Part shown: positions 27,763 to 35,219 of the stretch, one piece after another
Layout of the letters: each line of letters begins with the position of its first letter
How positions within the stretch are numbered: position 1 is the first letter of the stretch
Origin: Hyphococcus sp.
GTDB lineage: Bacteria; Pseudomonadota; Alphaproteobacteria; Caulobacterales; Parvularculaceae
Length of the DNA stretch: 64,000 nt
Assembly (NCBI GenBank): GCA_021776245.1
Contig: JAJFGF010000014.1
Coordinates: forward strand, 1 to 64,000
Reading direction: 5' to 3'
Notes under the pieces: model-generated
Databases searched by the model: none
Told to the model about the DNA's origin: nothing
Seen by the model: the letters and a program-made list of their open reading frames with translations, nothing else
Position numbers and translations under genes: made by a program

Positions 27763-28641
27763 CTAATTTCGTCCGTCAAATGTGGATTGTCTTTTAGCGC
27801 CCGTATCGCGAAATAGCACCAAGACAAGAACCAACCCGGCGACAGGTCCCAAAAGGCCCGCGAGTCCGCCTTCTATGCCGAATGGGCCGCCGGTGATGAT
27901 TGGCGCCCCGTTGATCGCGAAAAGCGACTGCCTGTCTTGAATGACCTGGCCGGTAACGGCAAGGCCCAGCGACGCCTGTGCAAAGTTCCATCCGAAGTGC
28001 AGTCCGATCGGAAGCCACAGGCTTTTCGTTCGCAAATAAGCAAGCGAGAGCATTATTCCGGCGGCAAACAAATTCAAAAGACCAATACCTGCCATTGGCC
28101 AGGGTTCTCCAATAATTGCCCCATGGATCGCGACAAACAATACGGATGAAACAATAATCGATGTGACGATGGAATAGTGCTGAAGAATCGCTCGAAATAT
28201 GAACCCGCGAAACATCACTTCCTGAAAAACTGTATTCAGGAACAATCCCAGCGCTGTAGCGCCCAGAATCAGGCCGGTTGGAAAAGCCGCCCTTATATCA
28301 ACCGACGCCAAACCGCCCGCCCAAAGCGCCGCCAGCACAATTGCAATCATTGCAAAACCGAGAAGCGCGCCTGAGAGCGCATGCAGCGCGCTGACTGTTT
28401 TCAATAACCCAAACTCGTCAAACTTGGGACCCTTAAATGCTTTGCAAAGTAGGAATGCCGCCAAAAGCGCTGCCAGCGCTGACATAGCTTCAAGTGGAAT
28501 TCTTTCAACAGGTGTCAGGCTGGCGTCTGACGCTCCACCATGGAAACGCTCCATCCAGAATATGAGGGGCAGCGCAAGAAATGCGCCGAAAAGCAGCACA
28601 TACAAAGCAATTTTGCTGGAAACAGAAATAAATTTTCGCAT
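27763..28641 (-). CDS. CPBP-family intramembrane metalloprotease-like protein
   Basis: A protein of 292 residues with about eight membrane helices. The three family motifs are seen: FQEVMFRG (motif 1, usually EExxxR, here QExxxR), FVAIH (FxxxH) and HFGWN (HxxxN). CPBP proteins include CAAX prenyl proteases and bacterial immunity or stress factors. The change of the first glutamate to glutamine may reduce or alter activity. It is first in an operon with PadR and HAAS genes. GC appears lower than in flanking genes. Confidence 0.87.
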   Translation of the reverse strand: MRKFISVSSKIALYVLLFGAFLALPLIFWMERFHGGASDASLTPVERIPLEAMSALAALLAAFLLCKAFKGPKFDEFGLLKTVSALHALSGALLGFAMIAIVLAALWAGGLASVDIRAAFPTGLILGATALGLFLNTVFQEVMFRGFIFRAILQHYSIVTSIIVSSVLFVAIHGAIIGEPWPMAGIGLLNLFAAGIMLSLAYLRTKSLWLPIGLHFGWNFAQASLGLAVTGQVIQDRQSLFAINGAPIITGGPFGIEGGLAGLLGPVAGLVLVLVLFRDTGAKRQSTFDGRN

Positions 28642-28745
28642 TTCACAAAATCCCTATACAGACAATAAAGTCGCCTCCGCGCAAAACCATGCAACAGGCT
28701 CAATTTGGCGTCCTTCTCAGGGCGTGTATAGCAATATAACTAACA

Positions 28746-28756
28746 TTGCAATGCAA
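28746..28756. promoter_or_regulatory. Palindrome upstream of the CPBP-PadR-HAAS operon, candidate PadR operator
   Basis: TTGCAATGCAA is a perfect palindrome around a central A, about 105 bases upstream of the CPBP start and just upstream of the leader of glyQ. The surrounding DNA is AT-rich and promoter-like. Autoregulation by PadR proteins is common, but the assignment is inference from position only. Confidence 0.3.
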
Positions 28757-28854
28757 GGTAAGTGAGTCTTGACGCCAATGCGATGGACGGGGTGTTTTTA
28801 GCGACGGCGAGTTGCTTGACCCTTTCAAAAACCACGATTAGCGTCCGCCGCATC

Positions 28855-29793
28855 ATGACGAGTTTGAAGAAAAAACAATCCTTTCAGGGCCTTATCCTGA
28901 CGCTGCAGCATTATTGGGCCGACCATGGTTGCGTTATCCTTCAGCCTTACGACAAGGAAATGGGGGCAGGCACGTTTCATCCGGCGACGACCTTGAGATC
29001 GCTTGGACCCAAGCCCTGGAAAGCGGCCTATGTCCAGCCTTGCCGCCGCCCCACAGACGGGCGCTATGGCGCCAATCCCAATCGGTTTCAGCATTATTAT
29101 CAGTTTCAGGTGACGTTAAAGCCGAGCCCCGGCAATATTCAGGAACTCTATCTTGGCTCCCTTGACGCCATCGGCGTGGACCGAAAGATCCACGACATCC
29201 GTTTTGTCGAGGACGATTGGGAAAGCCCGACGCTCGGCGCCTGGGGGCTTGGCTGGGAAGTCTGGTGCGACGGCATGGAAGTCACGCAGTTCACCTATTT
29301 CCAGCAGGTCGGCGGTTTTGACTGTAAGCCGGTCACCGGCGAGATTACTTACGGGCTGGAGCGCCTCGCCATGTATGTGCAGGGCGTTGATAACGGCTTC
29401 GATCTTGATTTTAACGGCGCCGAAGGCGACGACGCGGTCACCTATGGCGATGTTTTTCACCAGCAGGAGGTTGAGTTTTCCGGCTATAATTTTGAGCTCG
29501 CCGATACCAATGTGCTACTTGACCAGTTCAAGGAAGCTGAAGCCGCATGCCTTTCGATTATCGAAGCCGGCAAGGCGTCGGGCAAATCATACGCCCTGCC
29601 GGCCTATGATCAGTGCATTACGGCAAGTCATCTTTTTAATCTTCTCGATGCGCGCGGGGTTATCTCCGTAACAGAACGGCAATCATACATTCTTCGAGTG
29701 CGTACATTGTCGAAAGCGTGTTGTGATGCTTGGCTCGATAGCCCGCAAGGGCGCACTGAGGGCGCTGGCGTCGTCGATTATGCGGAGGCTTAA
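28855..29793 (+). CDS. glyQ: Glycyl-tRNA synthetase alpha subunit
   Basis: The 312-residue catalytic alpha subunit of the bacterial alpha2beta2 GlyRS. It shows the family opening [37 protein letters not shown] and [22 protein letters not shown] (class II motif 2). It charges tRNA-Gly together with GlyS. The start at 28855 matches the family; frames extending to 28762 lack homology. A GFA-family gene begins immediately after its stop, and glyS is about 3 kb downstream on the same strand. Confidence 0.97.
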   Translation: MTSLKKKQSFQGLILTLQHYWADHGCVILQPYDKEMGAGTFHPATTLRSLGPKPWKAAYVQPCRRPTDGRYGANPNRFQHYYQFQVTLKPSPGNIQELYLGSLDAIGVDRKIHDIRFVEDDWESPTLGAWGLGWEVWCDGMEVTQFTYFQQVGGFDCKPVTGEITYGLERLAMYVQGVDNGFDLDFNGAEGDDAVTYGDVFHQQEVEFSGYNFELADTNVLLDQFKEAEAACLSIIEAGKASGKSYALPAYDQCITASHLFNLLDARGVISVTERQSYILRVRTLSKACCDAWLDSPQGRTEGAGVVDYAEA

Positions 29794-30267
29794 ATGGCGA
29801 AAGTTTCTCTTCCCCTGACAGGCGGCTGCCAATGCGGCAAGATTCGATACCGGGTTAGCCAGCCGCCATTGATGATTTATTGTTGTCATTGCACGAATTG
29901 CCAAAAGATTTCCGGCAGCGCCTTCGCCGTCTCGGCGACGATTATGGAAGCGTCGTTCGAATTTATATCCGGTGAGCCGCGTAAAACGACTTGGACCTCG
30001 GATGCGGGCAACCAGCGTTATGGATATATTTGCGGTGATTGCGGTACGCGCATCGTCCACGGTCAGGAACCGTCAAGCGGCGTTTTGAGCCTTCGCGCGG
30101 GAACTTTTGACGATACACGCTGGATTCAGCCGACCGGCCATATCTGGACCAAAAGCGCTCAAGGCTGGGTGAAGTTTGGCGCTGACGATATTTTGTGTGA
30201 CGGGCAACCCACAGATTACACGCCCTTTGTTGAAAAATTCAAAGCGCAAAGTCGCTTCGAAAGTTAG
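29794..30267 (+). CDS. GFA-family (CENP-V/glutathione-dependent formaldehyde-activating-like) protein
   Basis: A 157-residue zinc protein. Cysteines occur in GGCQCGKIRY, CCHCTNCQKISGSAF and CGDCGTR, the standard GFA zinc-binding pattern. The gene begins directly after the glyQ stop codon (TAAATG), so the two are co-transcribed. The real substrate of most GFA proteins is unknown; S-hydroxymethylglutathione formation is demonstrated for few. Confidence 0.9.
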   Translation: MAKVSLPLTGGCQCGKIRYRVSQPPLMIYCCHCTNCQKISGSAFAVSATIMEASFEFISGEPRKTTWTSDAGNQRYGYICGDCGTRIVHGQEPSSGVLSLRAGTFDDTRWIQPTGHIWTKSAQGWVKFGADDILCDGQPTDYTPFVEKFKAQSRFES

Positions 30268-30408
30268 TCCGCGCGGGCTTTCCGGGCGCGGATTTTCCAT
30301 TACGCCATAAAAACACTCTGTAAACCAAGTAATCTCGGGGGGTTTGCCGGCTTTGCAACGCATACGAACAAGGCTAGAAATGCGGGCATAGACAAATGGG
30401 AGGGAAGA

Positions 30409-30816
30409 ATGCCCAATATATTTGGCCTCAAGCTGATCCCTGTTGCGTTGGCGACGATTGCGTTCTGGATGCTCGGATATGTTTGGTATGGCGTTGTGTT
30501 TATGAACGCGTGGATGGCGGGTCACGGCCTGACCGCAGATGACGCAAGCGGATTTGATATCTATATGGTTGGGGGAATTCTGACGACCTTTGTTCAGGTT
30601 GTCGGCATCGGGCTCGTGTTGAAATGGCGCAGCGCAGCTGATCTCGGGTCCGCCCTGAAAACGGCAGTTACCCTGTGGCTGGTTTTTGGTTTGCCGATCA
30701 CCATGTACGCGTATCTATATCTGCCGGCGCATAACTCGACTTTGCTGATGATCGACGCCTCGCATCTCCTGGTTGGGTGGGTGGTTTCAGCCGCCATTAT
30801 GGCAGTGATGAAATAG
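30409..30816 (+). CDS. DUF1761 family membrane protein
   Basis: A 135-residue protein with four predicted membrane helices. The N-terminal ALATIAFWMLGYVWYGVVFMNAWM and C-terminal DASHLLVGWVVSAAIMAVM match the DUF1761 pattern. GGGAGGGAAGA precedes the ATG. A terminator follows at 30844. No function is known. Confidence 0.8.
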   Translation: MPNIFGLKLIPVALATIAFWMLGYVWYGVVFMNAWMAGHGLTADDASGFDIYMVGGILTTFVQVVGIGLVLKWRSAADLGSALKTAVTLWLVFGLPITMYAYLYLPAHNSTLLMIDASHLLVGWVVSAAIMAVMK

Positions 30817-30843
30817 CGACAAAAATAGTGCATGATGAGGAGG

Positions 30844-30869
30844 GGGCGGCGCTCGCGCCGCCCTTTTTT
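30844..30869 (+). terminator. Rho-independent terminator after the DUF1761 gene
   Basis: An eight-base-pair stem, GGGCGGCG (30844-30851) with CGCCGCCC (30856-30863), has a four-base loop and is followed by six T residues. It lies 27 bases after the stop and just before the mtgA start, so mtgA probably has its own promoter or depends on read-through. Confidence 0.9.
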
Positions 30870-30883
30870 CATTGTGGGGCGCT

Positions 30884-31621
30884 ATGGCGAAATCAAAAAA
30901 GAAGAAAAACAGGAAATGGCAAGACCTTGGCCCGCTCGACCGCCTGACGCTGATTTTTCGCGGGCTGGCCTGGGGCGTTGCATTTCTGTTTGTCGGATCG
31001 ATTGTCTGGGCTGGCGTTTACCGCTTTTCCGAACCGCCGGGGACTTTGTTGATGCTTGAGCGAAAGCTTGCCGGCGAGGTCATCGTCCATCCCTGGGTGG
31101 GGCTTGACGATATTTCACCGCATCTCGTCGCCGCGGTTATTGCCGCAGAAGACACGCGCTTTTGCGTCCATAACGGCATTGATTTTGATGCAATTGATGA
31201 CGCCATGACCGAGGCTGAAAACGGCAAACGGTTACGCGGCGCCTCGACCATCTCGCAGCAGACTGCAAAAAATGCGTTTTTGTGGGGGGGCCGAAGCTGG
31301 CTCAGAAAAGGCGGCGAAGCGTGGATGACGATGGTCATTGAAACCTTGTGGCCAAAGCGGCGGATCATGGAGGTTTATCTCAATGTTGCGGAATGGGGCG
31401 ATGGGCTTTTTGGCGCTGAGGCCGCTTCGCGAAAACGTTTTGGAAAATCGGCGAAAAACCTTACTCCACAGGAAGCTGCGTTGCTCGCGGCGGTGTTGCC
31501 TAACCCGCATAAATGGCGGGTCGATCCGCCAGGACCGTATGTGCGCAAGCGTACGCGAACGCTCCGGGGGCGGATGGGTCAGGTGAAGCGCGACGGACTT
31601 GACGCTTGCGTGGCGCGATAA
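30884..31621 (+). CDS. mtgA: Monofunctional biosynthetic peptidoglycan transglycosylase
   Basis: A GT51 glycosyltransferase of 245 residues. It has a lysine-rich cytoplasmic N-terminus, one membrane helix (LAWGVAFLFVGSIVWAGVYRF) and the catalytic domain with AAEDTRFCVHNGID (catalytic Glu), RGASTISQQTAKNAFLW and EVYLNVAEWGDGLFGAEAA. It polymerises lipid II into glycan strands at the inner membrane. The ATG at 30884 was chosen over a TTG at 30872. Confidence 0.93.
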   Translation: MAKSKKKKNRKWQDLGPLDRLTLIFRGLAWGVAFLFVGSIVWAGVYRFSEPPGTLLMLERKLAGEVIVHPWVGLDDISPHLVAAVIAAEDTRFCVHNGIDFDAIDDAMTEAENGKRLRGASTISQQTAKNAFLWGGRSWLRKGGEAWMTMVIETLWPKRRIMEVYLNVAEWGDGLFGAEAASRKRFGKSAKNLTPQEAALLAAVLPNPHKWRVDPPGPYVRKRTRTLRGRMGQVKRDGLDACVAR

Positions 31622-31640
31622 TCAGTGAATGGAGAAAAAG

Positions 31641-31964
31641 ATGAGCGTGATTGCAATTGCCTGTTACCGGCCAAAGCCGGGTAAGGAAAATGATTTGCAT
31701 GGGCTGATGAAAATACATTTGCCGATGTTACGCGCTGAGAGGCTGGTCGATGACGGGCCGTCGCTCTGCGGATGCGCCAGGGACGGAGCGGTTGTAGAAA
31801 TGTTCACATGGAAGTCCCAGGAGGCTATTGATGCCGCGCACAAAAACCCGGCCGTGCTTGCCATGTGGGACAAATACGCCAAGTGCTGCGATTATGCGCC
31901 GGTAGCGGATCTGGCTGAAGCAAAGGATCTGTTCTGCCAGCTGACGCCGCTTGATCTAACCTGA
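31641..31964 (+). CDS. Antibiotic-biosynthesis-monooxygenase-like (Dabb/ABM fold) small protein
   Basis: A protein of about 107 residues. The beta-alpha-beta pattern SVIAIACYRPKPGKENDLHGLMKIHLPMLRAE...VEMFTWKSQEAIDAAHKNPAVLAMW resembles the ferredoxin-like ABM fold. No catalytic residue is evident, and many such proteins have no known role. The ATG at 31641 follows GGAGAAAAAG; an ATG 12 bases upstream is also in frame. It is followed 12 bases later by the CDGSH gene. Confidence 0.7.
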   Translation: MSVIAIACYRPKPGKENDLHGLMKIHLPMLRAERLVDDGPSLCGCARDGAVVEMFTWKSQEAIDAAHKNPAVLAMWDKYAKCCDYAPVADLAEAKDLFCQLTPLDLT

Positions 31965-31976
31965 AGGGAAGCTTGA

Positions 31977-32216
31977 ATGACCGACCCGGTGATCGCCCAA
32001 AAATCGCCCATGCCTGTCGATGTTGAGATGGGCAAATCCTATTTTTGGTGCGCGTGCGGCAAATCTGCCAAGCAACCTTTTTGCGATGGCTCTCACGCCG
32101 GCACAGATTTCACGCCGATGAAATGGACGGCGGATGAAACCAAGCGCGTGTTCTTTTGTTGTTGCAAACACACCAGCGGTCAGCCCTTGTGCGACGGCAG
32201 CCATAACAAGCTCTAG
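31977..32216 (+). CDS. CDGSH iron-sulfur domain protein with two motifs
   Basis: A 79-residue protein with two tandem CDGSH motifs: CACGKSAKQPFCDGSH (residues about 25-40) and CCCKHTSGQPLCDGSH (about 61-76). Each should bind a redox-active [2Fe-2S] cluster through three Cys and one His. It probably acts in electron transfer or cluster handling in the cytoplasm. It is in a row of short same-strand genes between glyQ and glyS. Confidence 0.92.
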   Translation: MTDPVIAQKSPMPVDVEMGKSYFWCACGKSAKQPFCDGSHAGTDFTPMKWTADETKRVFFCCCKHTSGQPLCDGSHNKL

Positions 32217-32222
32217 AAACCA

Positions 32223-32669
32223 ATGACCAGAACAACGTCCGAACGCCACACTGATATCCTCAACGGCTATAAGGCCGGGGGCTCGCGCTTTAGCGATTGG
32301 GCGGAAGAACATCTCGGCAGCTTCACGTTGACCCATTGGGAATGGGGCGAGGTCAATCTGCGCTGGGATATTGATGATCGTTTTGTGATGCCCGACGGGG
32401 TGATGTTTGGCGGGCATATAGCCTCGGTCGCCGATCATGTGGCGGGGCTCACGGCGATGACGGTGCTGACCCAGGACAATGAGCGCTTCCGCACGTCGCG
32501 ATTGGAGACCAATTATTTTCGGCCCCTGACCATGCCGCTGGCGACCATTGAGGGCCGCGTTGCCAACGCCTCGAAAACCCTCATCCATGTCGAGGCCGAC
32601 TTTTACAATGCCGACGAAAAGCTCGCCGTGCGGATCGCCGCGGTGCAGGTGCGCCGGATGACGGGCTAG
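32223..32669 (+). CDS. PaaI-family hot-dog thioesterase
   Basis: A 148-residue protein. The segment VMPDGVMFGGHIASVADHVAGLTAM is the PaaI/YdiI hot-dog active-site helix with GGHIASVAD, and the C-terminus LIHVEADFYNADEKLAVRIAAVQV forms the expected beta strands. It is likely a cytoplasmic acyl-CoA thioesterase of unknown substrate. It starts seven bases after the CDGSH stop and ends 48 bases before glyS. Confidence 0.83.
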   Translation: MTRTTSERHTDILNGYKAGGSRFSDWAEEHLGSFTLTHWEWGEVNLRWDIDDRFVMPDGVMFGGHIASVADHVAGLTAMTVLTQDNERFRTSRLETNYFRPLTMPLATIEGRVANASKTLIHVEADFYNADEKLAVRIAAVQVRRMTG

Positions 32670-32717
32670 TTTTCACGCGGCTTGCACCCTCGCCAAACCC
32701 TGCCTAGAACCCGGCCC

Positions 32718-34847
32718 ATGCCGGAATTGCTGCTTGAAATATTTTCCGAAGAAATTCCGGCGCGCATGCAAATGCGCGCCGCCGCTGAGCTTGAGCGCCA
32801 GATAAATCAGCGTCTCATGGATGCCGGGTTTATGCCCGAAGGCGTCAAGGGATTTGCCGGGCCGCGGCGCTTGACGGTCGTTGCGACCGGTCTGCCTGCG
32901 CGCCAGCCCGACCGGCGCGAAGAAAAAAAAGGCCCACGCGCCGGCGCGCCGGAAAAAGCTATTGCCGGGTTTTTAAAATCCGCAGGGCTTTCCTCGCTCG
33001 ATCAATGCGAAAAGCGCGAGGACAAAAAGGGCGCTTTCTACGTCGCGGTGATCGAGCAAAAAGGTAAGCCGGCGGCAGAACTGATTGCCGAATTCGTTCC
33101 GGAGATCATGCGCGGCTTTCCCTGGCCGAAATCCATGCGCTGGGGCTCATCAAGCGGCGATGACGGCGATTTCAAATGGGTCCGGCCGATCCATCGTGTT
33201 CTATGCGCCTTTGATGCAGAGATTGTCGATTTTGAAATTGGCGGCGTGTCGTCTGGTGACAAGACCCAGGGCCATCGCTTCATGGCGCCCGATGAAATCC
33301 AGACGCGCAGCTTTGAAGATTATGCGGCGAAACTTCGCGCGGCGAAAGTCGTTCTCGAAAGCCATGAACGCAGAGAAATCATCGCCAAAGACGCGGCGAC
33401 CTTGTGCAAAGCGCAAGGCCTGGAATTGGTTGCCGATAAGGGGCTTTTAAATGAGGTTGCGGGGCTTGCCGAATGGCCCGTTGCGATCATGGGCGCCTTT
33501 GATGAAAAATTTCTGGCGCTGCCTGACGAAGTCCTGACGGCGTCGATGCGCGGTCATCAGAAATATTTCTCGGTCAAAAATCCAAAAACGGGACGTCTCG
33601 CCAACAAATTTGTCTGCATCGCCAATATTGAAGCATCCGATGGCGGCAAGGCAATGCGTGACGGTTATGAGCGCGTGTTGACGGCGCGGCTTTCCGATGG
33701 CTGGTATCTTTATAATCAGGATTTGAAAAAGCCGCTCAGTGACCGCGTCGCCGATCTCGACAAGGTAACTTTTTTCGAAGGGCTCGGTTCGGTCGGCGAC
33801 AAGGCGCGCCGCGTTGCAGCGCTCGCCAAGGAAATCGCCCCGACACTGGGCGCTAAACCAGACATTGCGGAACGCGCGGCGATGCTTGCGAAAGCCGACC
33901 TTGTCACTGGCATGGTCCATGAGTTTCCGGAACTCCAGGGCGCGATGGGCCGCTACTACGCGCTGGAACAGAACGAACCCACTGAGGTCGCCGATGCGAT
34001 CCGCGATCATTACAAGCCTGCGGGGCAGGACGATGATGTGCCGACGGCGCCTGTTTCTGTTGCCGTAGCGCTTGCGGATAGGTTGGTTTCACTCTTTGCA
34101 TTTTGGAGAATCGGCGAGCCCCCGACGGGCTCAAGTGATCCATTTGCTTTGCGGCGAGCGGCGCTTGGTGCAATAAAACTAATGCTAACTTGCAATATTC
34201 AACTTTCGCTTACTCGAGGCGTGTGTGAAAAACATTTTGCATCCGGACTTGGGCCGCACACATATTCGCCCAGTAGGGAGTCGCAGCAAGATGCTGAGCG
34301 CAGAACCTTGCAGCACCTTCTTTCGTTTTTTCATGAACGCCTGAAGGTTTACCTTAAGGATCAAGGCCATCGTTATGATCATATCGATGCGTTGCTCACG
34401 GACACAGATGGGAAGTTGCAGGACGATCTGGTTCTCATCGTCAACAAACTCAAAGCGCTGGAAGCTTTCCTCAAAACCGATGACGGAACAAACCTCGCGG
34501 CGGCCTATAAACGCGCGGCGAATATTTTGAAGGCTGAAGAAAAAAAAGATAAGGCGGCAGCAGAACCCGGCGGCGTCAGGGCGTCGCTCCTGCAGGAGTC
34601 CCAGGAAAAATTGCTGTTTGCCGCACTGGCTGACGCCGAGGCGAAAGTCGAAAAGGCGGCGGCGGCGGAGGATTTCGAAGCCGCCATGTCGGCGCTTGCC
34701 CTATTGCGCGCGCCGCTCGACGCCTTTTTCGAAAAAGTCACGGTCAATGCCGATGATGCTGATCTTCGCGCCAATCGCCTGTCGCTCTTGGCGCGCCTGC
34801 GCGCCGCAACGAGCAGAGTTGCTGATTTTTCAAAGCTTGAGGGATAA
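32718..34847 (+). CDS. glyS: Glycyl-tRNA synthetase beta subunit
   Basis: GlyS of about 709 residues, needed for tRNA binding in the alpha2beta2 enzyme. The N-terminus MPELLLEIFSEEIPARMQ and segments EVLTASMRGHQKYFSVKN, DPFALRRAALGAIKLML and HERLKVYLKDQGHRYDHIDAL are typical. The start at 32718 matches the family. Roughly 34180-34310 (LTCNIQLSLTRGVCEKHF...) is visibly lower in GC than the rest and lies in a variable part of the protein. Confidence 0.96.
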   Translation: MPELLLEIFSEEIPARMQMRAAAELERQINQRLMDAGFMPEGVKGFAGPRRLTVVATGLPARQPDRREEKKGPRAGAPEKAIAGFLKSAGLSSLDQCEKREDKKGAFYVAVIEQKGKPAAELIAEFVPEIMRGFPWPKSMRWGSSSGDDGDFKWVRPIHRVLCAFDAEIVDFEIGGVSSGDKTQGHRFMAPDEIQTRSFEDYAAKLRAAKVVLESHERREIIAKDAATLCKAQGLELVADKGLLNEVAGLAEWPVAIMGAFDEKFLALPDEVLTASMRGHQKYFSVKNPKTGRLANKFVCIANIEASDGGKAMRDGYERVLTARLSDGWYLYNQDLKKPLSDRVADLDKVTFFEGLGSVGDKARRVAALAKEIAPTLGAKPDIAERAAMLAKADLVTGMVHEFPELQGAMGRYYALEQNEPTEVADAIRDHYKPAGQDDDVPTAPVSVAVALADRLVSLFAFWRIGEPPTGSSDPFALRRAALGAIKLMLTCNIQLSLTRGVCEKHFASGLGPHTYSPSRESQQDAERRTLQHLLSFFHERLKVYLKDQGHRYDHIDALLTDTDGKLQDDLVLIVNKLKALEAFLKTDDGTNLAAAYKRAANILKAEEKKDKAAAEPGGVRASLLQESQEKLLFAALADAEAKVEKAAAAEDFEAAMSALALLRAPLDAFFEKVTVNADDADLRANRLSLLARLRAATSRVADFSKLEG

Positions 34848-35219
34848 GGCCTCCGAATCGTTTTTTCGCTTTCCTGACGATCGCTTTAGCGTTCCTAGTT
34901 CATGCGGCAATTTCGGGCCTGGAGCGGGCGGTCCGCCGCGCTAAAGCAAAATGCAAATAACCGGAATCGGCATTTTGCTTTAGGTTCTTGTTTTCGCATG
35001 ATGTTTCCGAAAGTTTGGCGGCAAAGCCGCCGAACTTTCGCCGTTAAAGGCTTCGCCTTTAACTTTGCATCATGGTCTAAGCCATGGCGCGTAATCAACT
35101 GGCCCGGGCATAGTCATTGCAGGCTCGGTGATTGGCGGTTTTTTGCCGCAAGAATCGCCCCAAATGGACGGCGCGCGGTTGCGACAACGAAACGAGATGG
35201 AAGGCAGTAAAGGGTAAAA
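34848..35219. repeat. Intergenic cluster of three strong hairpins (REP-like) between glyS and ppdK
   Basis: No gene is seen in these 372 bases. Three inverted repeats follow each other: CTAAAGCAAAATGC (34941-34954) with its exact complement at 34970-34983; a 15-base arm at 35008-35022 with 35026-35040 (one mismatch, three-base loop); and GTTAAAGGC (35043-35051) with GCCTTTAAC (35055-35063). None is followed by a T tract, so they look like repetitive palindromes rather than terminators. Confidence 0.75.

Noticed and set aside
34941-35063. Possible rho-independent terminators for glyS
   Set aside because: The stems are strong but none is followed by a T run on either strand.
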